Positions 11,976 through 23,427 of a stretch of 64,000 nt of DNA are shown piece after piece. The position numbers and the translations under genes were made by a program. Position 1 is the stretch's first letter. The number at the start of each line of letters is the position of its first letter. Location: contig VXAZ01006360.1 of assembly GCA_013399875.1 (NCBI GenBank), positions 310,001 through 374,000 on the forward strand, in the 5' to 3' direction. Source of the stretch: Gymnorhina tibicen. Taxonomy: Eukaryota > Chordata > Aves > Passeriformes > Artamidae. The notes below the pieces were generated by a model, which was given only the letters and a program-made list of their open reading frames with translations, searched no databases and was not told where the DNA came from.

Positions 11976-13209
11976 AAAGAACAGAAATATTTTCAAGAGA
12001 AGGGAGAGAGCATATTGTGAAAGTAAAATGCAAAATTGCAGCCAGGCTAACCCTTGTTTGTGAGATTCTCCAAGGAAGCATTTTATGTAAGCATGAAGTG
12101 TTCCCAGAGTAACCCATCAGAAGCTTTTTAGGTGTTCTGAGTGATGGGGTTGCAGTGACATTTAAAAAACATGCATGGCAGATCTTCTTTATACTGTTGA
12201 CTTAGGAACTAAAAAACTTCCCAGAAAAGGTTCTGAACCAGAAAGGCTCAGAAAATTATTTGAAAAATTTAGTAGAAACAGATAGGGTCTGAAAAAACAT
12301 AATGAGTAAACGTAGAAGACAGAAACAATAATTTGGACAAACTATAATCTGTCACACCAATTATTAGTGCCTATACTCCCATTTTGGTAATATAATCACA
12401 ATTCCTGAATAAATTTGTTTCTCCTAAACAAACACTTCATGTGGATCCCCCTAATTCTGTCGTCTAATTATAAGTTTAGCTTCTCCTGGATCTCTTATAT
12501 GGGATCTGTTCATTGGTAGTAGTGGGAACCAAGATACAGCTTATAGAAACACACTGAAAGAGGAGAAGTAAAGGAAAGGTACAGAAAGAGATTTATTGCC
12601 TCAGAGGTATAAAAATAACGAATTGATGGAAGGTGCTAGCAGGCAACAACCTAGGCCTGGCTTCTTATACGTAGACTTTTAAATTATTTTCATCCAAAAT
12701 TGCTTCAAATAAATAAAATTCGAAGGACATGCTCTCAAGAAATACACCTTTTACTTCTCAGCGATGTCTGTGTGATGTTTATTGGCCAGTGCCCCTGGGG
12801 AGTTATGAGGCAAGGCTGGAATGATACCAGCTCATTCCAGTCAGTCTGGGAAAAACTGCTCAAGAACTGCCTTCCTAGAACTGTTTTCCCCAATTCTGAA
12901 AGAAGGATTTGACTATCTGTGAGCTTAACCAAATTTTCCTGACAGGCTGAGAAAACAGAGAGGGCTTGGAGCCCCATGTTGCTGCACTTGGGACCAGACC
13001 AAAGTACACACTTTTGGGTTTAATTCGGGCTTTGGCTATTGTTTCTGTGGTTTTCCACTCTCCCTTGATCTACCTTCACCATTCCTAGGAGTCCTCTGTA
13101 CCTCAGAGCCCCCAGATCTGACCAAATCTGACCTTAGGGGGCCTATGAGCCTAATAACAGCTAGAATTTTAATCTGATGTACCTCACTGACACTGACAGT
13201 TCTTACTGC
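11976..13209. other. Non-coding, nothing recognised
   Basis: The section 12000-12330 is purine-rich, and 12700-12980 has overlapping short frames on both strands (70-80 codons). No repeat family or exon is recognised. Confidence 0.5.
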
Positions 13210-13347
13210 TTTTTTTTTTTGTTTTGGTTTTTGTTTGTGTTTTGGTTTGGTTTTGGGGTTTTCGGTTTTTTTGTTTGGTTTGGTTGTTTTGAGATTTGTT
13301 TGTTTGTTTTGGAGGTTTTTGTTTGGGGTTTTGGGGGGTTTTTTGTT
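13210..13347. repeat. G/T-only low-complexity tract (A/C on the minus strand)
   Basis: Of 138 bases, all but four are G or T; the exceptions are at 13263, 13292, 13294 and 13313. The tract mixes TTTTG, TTTGG and T4G4-like words (GGTTTTGGGGTTTT at 13248, GGGGTTTTGGGGGG at 13325), so it is strand-asymmetric rather than a simple microsatellite. Runs of G separated by T could form quadruplexes. The Lys/Pro/Asn-rich open frame on the minus strand across it (13458 to 13036) is a composition artefact. Confidence 0.9.
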
Positions 13348-15069
13348 AAAATTTTTGTCTTTATTGTCAATTAAAAGAGAAGAGCTGGATACACAAGCAA
13401 GTACTGAAGCACAGAAGAGAGGGGGAAAAAGGATTAATTGCAGATTGTTCTTGAGCACTCTATAAATCCTATTTCACATGTTAATGTGGGACTTCGGTGA
13501 AAAAAAAGCTTTGTGCTGCTCCTCAGCACCAGGAAAGTTCACCCATTTCTCTGTCACCTGCACAAACATCTCAAAGTGTCTTGGGAGTGGTCAGAAACAT
13601 CTAGATGAAAGGAAAAACAGGTTTTTTTATGGTATTAGGAAAATAATCTTCCCATTTGTACAGTGTCTGTTTTGTCCATAAATCAAAATGATCCTGTGCT
13701 GTGACAAATCTGGAACAGAAGGTTAAAGCTGTCTGATAGTACTGCTGGACCGAATTCCCCTCCAGATTTTGCAAATGTGGAAAGCTGGCCTCTGTTCTGT
13801 TCAGCTTGAGGATCATGGACTGCTGAGCTAACTCTCACACTTCTTTCTCACCTTGTCTGATTTTCCATCAAGAAAAAGCTTTCCTTACTACACCAGGGAT
13901 TTTCTGTGTAACAACCTCCAAATATTCACCTTATGTAAGTCCTGCAGTAAGTGCTTAGCAAGCTGTACTGAAACCCCTTCAATGGCATGTGATATTAAGC
14001 CTGTATTTTTTTCAGAATGTTGGTATGCAGGTTTTCCCTCTACTTCTTCCTAATTTGCCTCCGAACATGATCTAAAAAGGCTCAGAAACAGCTGAGCCAC
14101 TTGGCTTCAGAATTTACTTTTTATCATGAGACCCTTCAGACCATGCAAAAAGAGGATTTATCACCAATCTACCTTACCAGTTTTTCAGTGCTCTGAAAAT
14201 CATTTTTGAGGCATGGCTTCCTCATTTAGACAGAAAGAAGAAAATGTGGATGTTCTTCTAAGCTAGAATTCACATTCAATGTGATAAATACACTTTGTGC
14301 TGGCATTGCGCCATTTTAACTTGTGGGATGCAAGTACTCTGCTGCTTAGACAGACCACTGTGAAGAGGCTGATTCCCAGCCAGGGACACAGGAAAGCTGG
14401 TCTCAAAGGCTCTGTGCCTATACTTAGTGATGAATAGGAAATGAGATTCTCTAATCCATCCATCTCTGATTTGAGTTATTTTCCATATTTCTTGTCACCT
14501 CGGGCATGTTTGAAGAGTGTTCATTATAATGAAATGTCCCACTTGCACTGACATGTATTACTTTGCAATGGAATTACAGCAGTTAAGGGTGCCTGGTTAT
14601 GCTTCTTAACAAGTCTTCTCAGCCCATCTGGATTTCTGCAAGCTGATCAACTGGTCTGAAGGTGATGTGCATCAGTCTGTGACACAGCTTGTAGAGGGAG
14701 AGCAGCAGTAACTGTCAAATGCTGAGATCATAGAAGTTTGTGGGACATTAGAGGATTTTTTTCTTCTCAAAGAGAGAAGGAAAAAAGCCTCTCAATCTCC
14801 TGTTTCTAATGTAGGCTGGTGCTGACACTCACTATTGAAATGGGATAGAGACCCTCAGCAAATGCCTCATGTGAGTGAAATAAGGCTTCCTCCTGGCCCC
14901 ATAGCCTGACCAAAGACACACTTGCTAAAAGTGACCTAAAGAGCGGCTGGAAGAAAGGGACCAGATATCTCTAACAGGAAAGTCTGTTGAGTTAGTAAAC
15001 ACCTCTGGTTAGGATAAAACTGTGAGCCCTTTGTTATTCTTCTCTTGAAGATTCATGAGGAGACCTTCC
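13348..15069. other. Non-coding, nothing recognised
   Basis: There are only short frames. Unique-looking sequence around 14480-14640 is the kind that is sometimes conserved between birds, but this cannot be judged from one genome. Confidence 0.5.
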
Positions 15070-15126
15070 ATATATAATAAATGTGAATCTTTTTACTAAA
15101 ATATATTATAAATATTAAATATATTT
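15070..15126. repeat. AT-rich low-complexity patch
   Basis: The patch is almost entirely A and T, with overlapping ATATTATAA and AATATTAAATATATTT words. It has no regular unit. Confidence 0.6.
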
Positions 15127-18100
15127 GCACAGTAAAAGAAATAATGGCAAGCCACCAATACATATCATCTATTAATCTTGATTGCTCACATATCTGAAGT
15201 GCTTGCTTTTCCTTCTCCTGCCTTTGGTGCTAACATGTCTTTGTGCATTATTTCAGGTGACAGAGAATTACTATAATTCTAAAAATAATTTATTATCTCC
15301 CAAGAGCAAAGGTCATTTTAATTTGGAACAAATAAATGTCAAATAGTGGATGATGTACAGGATAATAATTCATGGGCAGCCAGCCAGAGGAGATAGCTAT
15401 AATTACATTCAAGTTCAGGATGACACAGAGACCCGAAAGATGAAAATCTGAATGTTCTTAGGCAAGTTATCAGAGTTCATTTTGCTGCCGGATGTGCTGC
15501 TATCTGATCCCCTAATCCTGAGCTGAGCTCATAAAAGAAGAAAACCTACAGGAAGAGGGGTCCTACAGAAGTCCCTCTTATCTGAGAGCCCAGCAACCAC
15601 CAGGCTAGCTTTGTGGAAGGTACGTGCTGGTACAGGTGATTCATGCCCAGTGGAGCTGAAGCAGGTTCCAGCAGAAGAGAAGCTTCTCGGTGTCTGTGGA
15701 AGCAAATTTGTTAAGAAGAGAAGCGTGAAGTGCTCAAGAGGACCAGAGCTCTTCCCAGGACAAAACTTGCTGGAAAGTGTGGGACACATAAACACACCCT
15801 TTAATTCCCCTGTTGTGCTTGTTTTTTAATCTGCAGCTTCACTCAGTTCACTAAGTTCACTAAGACACCCAGCTGTAGTTTTGATAGACAGGTATTCAAG
15901 AGTCAGTGGAAAGCAAGGCTTCCTTGCAGCTGACAGTCTTTGATTAAGCCAAATAATTCTCTTGGATTCATTGCCTGTGTGTGGATTCAGATTGTGTGCT
16001 CAGTGCACGAGTCTAAACCCAGGCATTTTCAGTGCCACTTGGGATACCCTCAGGTATCTGAGACACCTTGCTAGACCTGCCTCCTTGTGACAGATACAGT
16101 AGAAGACCTTCATACCTTTGAATTTACCTTTGTAAAGCATAAATAATAACAGGATATAAGCTCTTGGCACCCAGGGCATGAAAAGCATTAAAAAAAAATA
16201 CTAATTTTTTCTGATGTACTATTCTCTTTTCCCCCTACTGCTGCACAAGTATCTAATATTTGTCAGTTCCACAGACTGTCTCCAGAATGAGACAGCTGAT
16301 TTGCCTAATTCAAAAAGGCAAATGTTGTGTCATATAGCCCTGTTACTACAGCTGTAATAGATTCCTACATCCTATTATTAGAGCTATAGAAGGTGATGAA
16401 CTGGAAAATGCAGGCTAAGATAGGACTTGTTCAGACTTTTGGAGGCTTTTGGTAATTCTTTAGGTACAGAAGAAGCTTTTCAGTAAACCTGACTACAAAC
16501 TCGCTTCCATGTTGTGGAAGAAAATTAAGAATTTCTGACTTAAGTGAAGCAAAATCCAGCTTTCTGAGAACTTGGTAAACACAGATTTTTCCCTTTTATT
16601 AGAAGTCTGTATATTACATGTTTGAACTATTCCCAGGACAACAGAACTCTGCACATGAATAAGTGGAAAACTGTAAATCGCTAAGCAGATGTTCTGCTGA
16701 CCTCCTCCCACTGGAATCTGCTAGCTGCGCTGCTTGGCTTATTCTCTCTTTCAGCCATCAATAAATCAGCACATCAAGTAGGTGGCAACACAGGAAACTT
16801 ATAACTAAGTAGGCCAAAATTTAATTGCAGAACTCCCAACAAAGTTGGGATAGTTAAATGGAACCACATGTATTGCAGAAGGATTGCAACTTAATCCCTA
16901 ACAGGTTTTTATAATGTTCATCATTATTTCCTCAGCATTCAGCACTTGGTAATATGACACTAGAAAAAAAGGATTTGAGATAAACAGGGAACGAATACCT
17001 TAATGCTGAAGTTCATTAGGATGAAGAATAATGTTCTAGAGAAATAGTATAAGTTTTATAATTTAATGACATAGAAATTGCCTAGACAGAACACCAGAAA
17101 AATGCAGACAGTAACTGTAAGTTCCTTACCCTGGCACACCAACAGAAAAGGAAACTTTCCGTGTGTGTGAACATGATAATCCAGTAAATAATTTTAATCC
17201 CTAAATCCTATGATACTCTTGTCAAGTAAAATAGTTGTCAGTTAACCATATGGCTAAAAGTTGTATTGGATATGAGCCTATCTGATGCCATGAATATTCA
17301 CTATGTAGCCCTAGAAAGTATCAAAATCTATCCTGCTTCTCTTCACTAATACTAAATAACCCCTGTAGTATTGTAAATGTGGAGGGGTTTTTAGTGCTTT
17401 GAGATTCATGCTAATTTGTGTCACATTATTGATTGAGACCATATTAGCAGGAAATCTTTTGAATGTGCCCTGAGGTAACTAATCTGCTTTTGCATTGTAT
17501 GTTAGGTTGTACAGCCCCAAAGGTGTTAAAACCACAAAACCACCACATTGAGATTCAGTGCTGCATAAAAATTGATTTTGTAGTCTGAAGCAAAGCTGGC
17601 CAAGGCTTCTAATAATGAAGGCAGTGCTGAGGATCTATCACCAGGCAAGCGAGCAATGCTAAGAGGGTGCATTTAACAGGTACCATATTTACATACTTGT
17701 CAGTTGTCGCCCTTCTGCTTTGCTCATTGAGCTTTAGCTGACTCGGCACATCTGCTTTTCCTCTCACTGTAAGCACTTTATCCAACAGGGTGTCAAAGCT
17801 TGTGTTGCTGAGGAAGACTCAGTGGGAATATTTTCGAGGTGCTGAGACTTAGTAAAACATTTTTGAGAGTACTAATTGGTTGTTAGTTTAGGAAGTTTTT
17901 ATTATGAGTAAACAGATTACAACTTGAAGTTTGCTCTTTCAGTGTTAGACATTCCAGATTGGGAGTGTGTGCTGGAGGACTGTGAAGACTATCAGACCAC
18001 CATATTCAAAACAGTTTTCTTTCTCAGAGAAAGGACATCTTTACTTGTTTCAAGGGGGCAAACCATGCCTATGACTCATCTGTGTCTTCTCTCCCTCTAT

Positions 18101-18954
18101 CCAAGGAATTCAGGCACCTCATTAAGAGGAAGAATTCTCAGGCTGAGCAGAAGGGGATTTCAGGGCTAGGAAATTTACCCTAAAAGTTGTTTTCTTGTCA
18201 ATCTTTTATCTTCTTCAACAATTACAGGGTATGGAAATAGCTCAGGACAGCACAAGAGATGGATTTTAAAGCCTGATGTTGCTATAGGTGCACAGAACAC
18301 ATCACTTTATGCAAACATTCCCTTTCAGTCGATTGAACTATGTACAGAGGCAAGTACATGGAATGTTGGTAAAAATGTCAAAACTTGACCTAAAATTAAT
18401 TCCTGTATTATTGGCCATGAGATAATATAAAGAGCCCGGAAACTGTCTTGCAATGAATTGCTAGATAACTGTCACAACACAATTAACAACATTCTTTTAT
18501 TCATGCCAGTTTTTCAAATAGGAATGTTTATATTTATTGACTTCAGGCTTGCAGAGCCCGTGTCCTGAGGCATAGGGAAATGAACAAACTGTTAATAAAA
18601 AGTCAATAAATCCTCCTTGCTGGATGAACACTGCCTTTCTGTATATCCCTGAGCTGCAGCAGCAAGTCTCTTTCTTCCCTTTTGTACCGGGCTCAGTATT
18701 TAACTAACAGCCTGCTACAGACCTTTCTGTGGAGTGACATGAATTGAGGGGCACTGGAAAGTGGTCAAACCTCTGTCGTGTCCTGTCTGCTTGTGCTCCT
18801 CTTTTCCCCAGGAGGAGCACGCAGGTGAATTTTTCCTCCATCCTTCCTCTGCATCACCCCTCTGGTGATGAGAATGAACCTCATCATGGTTTATAGAGAA
18901 AAGCATACAAGGATTAAGCATAGGGTTGGACACAGTACTAAAAGATATACTCCT
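15127..18954. other. Non-coding, nothing recognised
   Basis: No exon or known transposon is seen. A short direct duplication (AGTTCACTA twice, near 15845-15863) is present. The section 15250-15420 is AT-rich unique sequence with TAATTT/TAATAAT words. Short frames such as 17924-18169 (81 codons, non-ATG start) look random. Confidence 0.5.
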
Positions 18955-20436
18955 GAGATTTATAGTGATGAAGGTTGGAAGAGACCACCTGATCCAACGT
19001 GATCTATTTCCTGAGCCAGGAGCTCTGATACTGGTACCTCTATAGTGAGCTGGATCCCTTGGGCCTGATTAAACTCAATCTTTGAGAAGGGCATCTCTCC
19101 TTGGCTGCAAAAAATGAAGTGACAGAGAATTCATCATCTCCTTTGTACCCAGCGGATTATCAGACTCCCTGTTAGAAGTTCGTGTCTAATTTCTGCTTTG
19201 AATTTGGCTTCACTTCCAGACACTAGCTCTTGATGTGCCTTTCTCTGCTACATTAAAGAGCCATCCAGTAACTGGTATTTACTCCCCATGAAGGTTCTTA
19301 CATGCTATAATCAAGCTGTCTTCTGATCTGTTTGATAAGATAAACAGATTGAGCTCTCACTGTTCTCTCTTTTTATTTCCCCTTCCAGACATCAAAATAT
19401 ATCTGTGGCTTAGTTCTATATCCTTTGTAGTATTTCAACATCCCTTTTAAAATGTTGACATCAGGACTGTATATATTATTCCACATCAGTCCCAATAATG
19501 TCACACAGAAAGAAAAGGCAATTTCCTCCTCCTACTCACTATTCTGTTGTTTATACTGACAAGAATTGAAGTAGCACTTTTTGCTTCTGTATCATACAGG
19601 AGCTTCTGCTACTCCATTTCCCCTTAGAAGCCAATGCTATTTTCAGTCAGTGCTTTCCAGAATACAGAACACCTTTCTGCAAGAATGGTTTGCATTCCCT
19701 GCTTTGAAATGAATGATTCGGTTTGTCTAGGGTTTAACCAACCATACCAGTAGATGAACCTCTTTCTGGTTTTAGCAGTCCTGTTTTTCTTGCCAGTGTT
19801 TAGTACTGCATCACTAGGGATTTTCTATTAGATTCCTAAAAAGGCAAGAAATTTCTCACCAAACTCTACAGAAGTTCCTAGAAGTAACCCTGTCTGATAA
19901 AGACCCCCAATGACAATTTTTTCGAGATCTTTGAGACAGACAAATATTAAGTTATTCATTATTTACTTTATTGATACCCTAGAGAGCTCCTTTGTTCTTC
20001 ACCATATTGTGCGATACTAAACTGAACAATTTGTGGAGGTCTGAGTAATACCACACCTGTTCAATTGTCACTGCCAACAGAACTTGGAATCTCATTAAAA
20101 AAATTAGGACAGGGTTGTCTGAAAATAGCTAGATTCTTAAGGTATATTGTCATTAATTACTTACATTCACTGTGTACTTATTCTTAGGTCAGCTGGTCTG
20201 CTATTTTGCCTGTAGGAGGTGTACTTAAATGACTGTACAACTTTAAGGTCATCCCACTGGACATTTGGCTATTGGCACAAGAGCAGCACTTTCAGGGTCT
20301 TGCACACTTCAACTGATATTGCAAGGTTTAGTGGGAAATTACTCTGCTTACAAATGTAAAATATATTTATCATCTCTTGATTGCAAGTAGTGTAGGATTG
20401 ACAGTTACAGGAATGTATGTAATCTGCATTCATTAT
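18955..20436 (-). mobile_element. Ancient CR1 LINE, main part (reverse-transcriptase domain to 3' end)
   Basis: The sequence follows, in order, the reverse complement of old amniote CR1. Near 18972 is GGTTGGAAGAGACCACC, which lies near the 3' end of the element. Near 19238 is CTTTCTCTGCTACATTAAAG, and near 19343 is AAACAGATTGAGCTC. Near 20010-20100 the block from GCGATACTAAACTG to AATCTCATTAAAAAAA corresponds to a conserved reverse-transcriptase segment, and near 20252 is TCATCCCACTGGACATTTGG. The orientation is minus, so the 3' end of the element is at the left. Reading frames are destroyed. The copy continues at 21016 after an inserted LTR. Divergence is high, pointing to an insertion much older than the two young CR1 copies in this window. 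Confidence 0.82.
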
Positions 20437-21015
20437 TGTCCCGATTTCAGGTGGGATAGAGTTAATTCTCCTCCCAATACCTGTGTTTTGGATTTAGCAT
20501 GAGAACAATGTGGGTAACACTCTGATGCTTTAGTTGTCACTAAGTGCTGCTTACACTAAGTCAGGGACTTTTTCATTGTCTCATGCCCTGCCAGTCAGCA
20601 GGCGTACAAGAAGCTGTGCGGAAATGGCCAGGCCAGCTGACCCGAACTGGCCAAAGAGATATTGCATACCACAGAACGTCATGCCCAGTATGCAAATTTG
20701 GGGACAGTCGGTCCATAGGGGCTGATCACTGCTGAGGGATGGGCGCAGCATTGGTCAGTGGCTGGTGAGCAATTGTACTGTGCATCGCTCGTTTCTCTTG
20801 CGTTTTAGTCTTTCCCTTTTTCCTTTCCATTAATGTTGTCATTGCTGTTATTAATAACATTAATTTATTTTACCTTATTTCAATTAATTAACTGTTCTTA
20901 TCTCAATGCATGCGTTTTACCTTTTTCTCGTTCTCCTCCCCATCCCACTGGGCAGGGAGGGAGAGTGAGCGAGCAGCTGTGTGACACAATTGCTGGCTTG
21001 AGTTAATTCACAATT
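20437..21015 (+). mobile_element. Solo LTR of an avian endogenous retrovirus (probably ERVL-type)
   Basis: It begins with TG at 20437 and follows a common neoavian LTR. Blocks in order are GGGATAGAGTTAATT near 20453, TTTTGGATTTAGCATGAGAA near 20486, AACTGGCCAAAGAGATATTG near 20645, GGTGAGCAATTGTACTGTGC near 20764, ACTGTTCTTATCTCAA near 20890, and CATCCCACTGGGCAGGGAGG at 20941 followed by GAGTGAGCGAGC. The 3' end is eroded near 21015. No internal viral genes flank it, so it is a solo LTR left by recombination. I see no clear target-site duplication. The TATA position appears mutated (see findings). The ERVL class is recalled, not tested. Confidence 0.85.
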
Positions 21016-21300
21016 AAACAAGACAATGCAACATCCTTCAGAAACATACATTTCGTAATTCTAAGACCTCACTCTGCTCTTTCTGAACATTCTGTAAAAC
21101 CTTTTTTAGTATCTTTGCATTTTCAGCGCCATTATTAAAATTCCCATTTAGTACGTAATCTATACCAGTGCCAGGGCTTCTTTTGTTCCAAAAATATCAG
21201 CTCCTTGATACTGTCCTCTAACTCAGAGAGATGCAGACTTTCCCCAGTGCCTACCACTTTCTATTGGTTGCGTATTCTGGTGAGGTATTTCCTGGTTTAG
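21016..21300 (-). mobile_element. Ancient CR1 LINE, continuation beyond the LTR insertion
   Basis: Immediately right of the LTR the CR1 reverse complement resumes. AACATCCTTCAGAAACAT at 21030 matches the next block of the element, followed by AAATTCCCATTTAGTACGTA near 21138 and CAGGGCTTCTTTTGTTCC near 21172. The last of these corresponds to the segment upstream of the reverse-transcriptase core. Together with 18955-20436 it forms one copy interrupted by the LTR. Similarity fades around 21300. Confidence 0.72.
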
Positions 21301-21360
21301 CAGTGACGTGCATGAAAATAAATTTCAGGACACCACAGAACCTCGCAATTGGACCTATTC

Positions 21361-21399
21361 TTTGAAGAAGGTGATGAATGATAGAACATCACCTTCAAA
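21361..21399. repeat. Short inverted repeat (hairpin)
   Basis: The arms are TTTGAA plus GGTGATG (21361-21366 and 21370-21376) and CATCACC plus TTCAAA (21387-21399). This gives 13 paired bases with a 3-nt bulge (21367-21369) and a 10-nt loop. It lies just past the end of the CR1 similarity. No role is known. Confidence 0.7.
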
Positions 21400-22630
21400 T
21401 ACATACTAAAATTATCAGACAAGCTCTAAAATCTGATACCTCTGTGTGTTTTGTGCAAGGAACCACAGCAAATGCTGGGTATATAACTTAGTTTACCATC
21501 TTGTGACAGAGACTTTAGCTAACCTGCAACAGGTTGCCACAAAGAGTTTTTAGCATATGACAGGAGCTTAGACAACTGACTTAGGTGTAGACATCTGAAT
21601 TAAGGTGTTTTGGACGTGGACAGCTAAATCAATGTGTCTTGTTTTTGAGCTGAATCCCATCCTTCTGGTTCCCTCATGACAACCTGGAACCGAGCCTTTT
21701 TATTTTCTTCTTTATTTCCTTTTATTTATTTTAGAACGTTGTCATCTAAAACTGAGTTAATTGCCAAGATGGGCTAATCCTCTGAGGCAAAAGTGATCTT
21801 TGTAGTCCCTTAAAACTTTTCAGTCTCATAGTGATAGCATGTTTTTTTTGCTTTTATTTCAACTGCTCATTCTCAACATGTTTTGAAGCATTTTAGTTCC
21901 TTACTTTTACCCTCAAGAGTAAAGCAGTTTTAATTTTACCCTTTTTCATCTCTACTCAACCATGCAGTAGCACTGCAGATGTTGAGGCAAAGTCCCATTT
22001 GTTAAAGATTCAGTTCTGCCTTTGTACCACAGCATCAGATGTAGCTCAGAAAAAGACATCTGTCATTAAAAGAGAAGTTTGGGCTTCAGTCCATAAGGCC
22101 ACTGATTTAGTAAAGCTTTCTTTGACACAGTTTGACAATTCTTCAGTTGCCAAACCATACTTTTCAAATTATCTCATATAACAATACAACTGAAGAAGGG
22201 TTAAATTTATGTCCATTTGATCTTCTTGATGCTGAAAACATCATTTTGGTTTCTCATACCAGGCCTCAATCTTATATGTGAGAATCTACTAATAACCCAT
22301 TAGACAGTGCACTTTTTCTCTCATTAGACCTCCTTTTTTTGTGCTGTTTGTTCCCATTAGCAAGACAAGAACAAAGAGTTGAGCTTTGTTCTTGAAATGG
22401 CATGACGTGTCCTGGGCAGATTTTGATCCCTGTGCTTCCAGACTGCCTTTATCCTCTTAACTCCCAAACAAGTTATGTCTTCTGTATGATGGGATATATT
22501 GACCTGGACACCTCTGCTGAGCTACAAGAGTGGAGGTATCCATTTGAACTTTCTGTGTTTGGGTTCCCTCAGATCACAGGAGTGAGCACCTGGAAGGTTG
22601 GGATATGAGGATGAAAATAAAGTGCGACAA
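21400..22630. other. Non-coding, nothing recognised
   Basis: No exon or repeat is recognised. The section 21700-21730 is T-rich (TTTATTT words). Confidence 0.5.
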
Positions 22631-22694
22631 AGAATAAGAATTAAGAATAAGAATAAGAATAAGAATAAGAATAAGAATAAGAATAAGAATAAGT
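22631..22694 (+). repeat. Hexanucleotide microsatellite (AATAAG)n
   Basis: About ten units of AATAAG run in tandem, with one imperfect junction (GAATTAAG near 22638). The rest is perfect, so the array is likely length-polymorphic. Reading frames through it on the minus strand give Leu/Ile/Phe repeats and are artefacts. Confidence 0.97.
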
Positions 22695-23409
22695 TGGGAA
22701 TATGATAACACAGGTTGTGAGCAAGTCCTGGTTTTGTAATTGGTATCACTGCTGCTATTGAGGGCTGAAGGTTTTGTGATGAACCAAAATACTTTGCAAT
22801 ACTGGGATCCCATGCAATACAGCCGTGTGTAAAAGGCAGGCTGTCATCACCCAGATGAAAAGTAGATAGAGCCTGTTGTCTTACTGCATTTTCATAAAAC
22901 AGGGTGCAACCCTAACTTTTCATTTACAAGCAGATTGATCGGTCATGTACATTAAATATGGCATGTGCACGGGAAAGAAATTTCAGCACAAGGCCCTGTA
23001 AGACGGCACCTGTTTCTCGCTCTTTCACCTAAACTCTCTACCTCTGGAAAATACACTTTGGCAATATAGCTTCTATTTTGGTCTTGAGCAAAAACTGTGT
23101 TTATTTCTTATTGCCTAATCCTGCATGCCTCAGAATCAATGGGACTAGTAATTGGCAGAGTTTAATCCATAATTTTGTGTTCATATTTCAGTTGTGCAGT
23201 TCTGAATTTATATTTTAATTCTAAATTCTATGCCATATCCATCAAGTAATTCTGCAGTAAACTGCAGGTAAATGTCTATTGAGGGCTATTTCCAGTGAAT
23301 CTCACTAACCCAAATATTTATCCAGCAAGTTCCTCTTGACTCTAATGGAGAAGTCTCTGTTTCTTTGTCCCTAGGAGACAAAGTACAAGTCAGAAAATGC
23401 ATTTGAGGC

Positions 23410-23427
23410 AAAAAAAAAAAAAAAAAA
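23410..23427 (+). repeat. A18 homopolymer
   Basis: Eighteen A residues in a row follow TTTGAGGC. No retroposed body is recognised upstream, so I do not call it a retroposon tail. Confidence 0.9.

Noticed and set aside
13036..13458. Minus-strand 140-codon Lys/Pro/Asn-rich frame
   Set aside because: It is created by the G/T low-complexity tract, whose A/C complement lacks stop codons.
21525..21555. GCAACAGGTTGCCAC, recalling the CR1 GGAACAGGTTGCCCAG block
   Set aside because: The flanking sequence does not follow CR1 order on either side.
22522..22813. Minus-strand frames with repeated Leu/Phe or Ile/Leu, looking like membrane segments
   Set aside because: The hydrophobic repeats are the translated AATAAG microsatellite.
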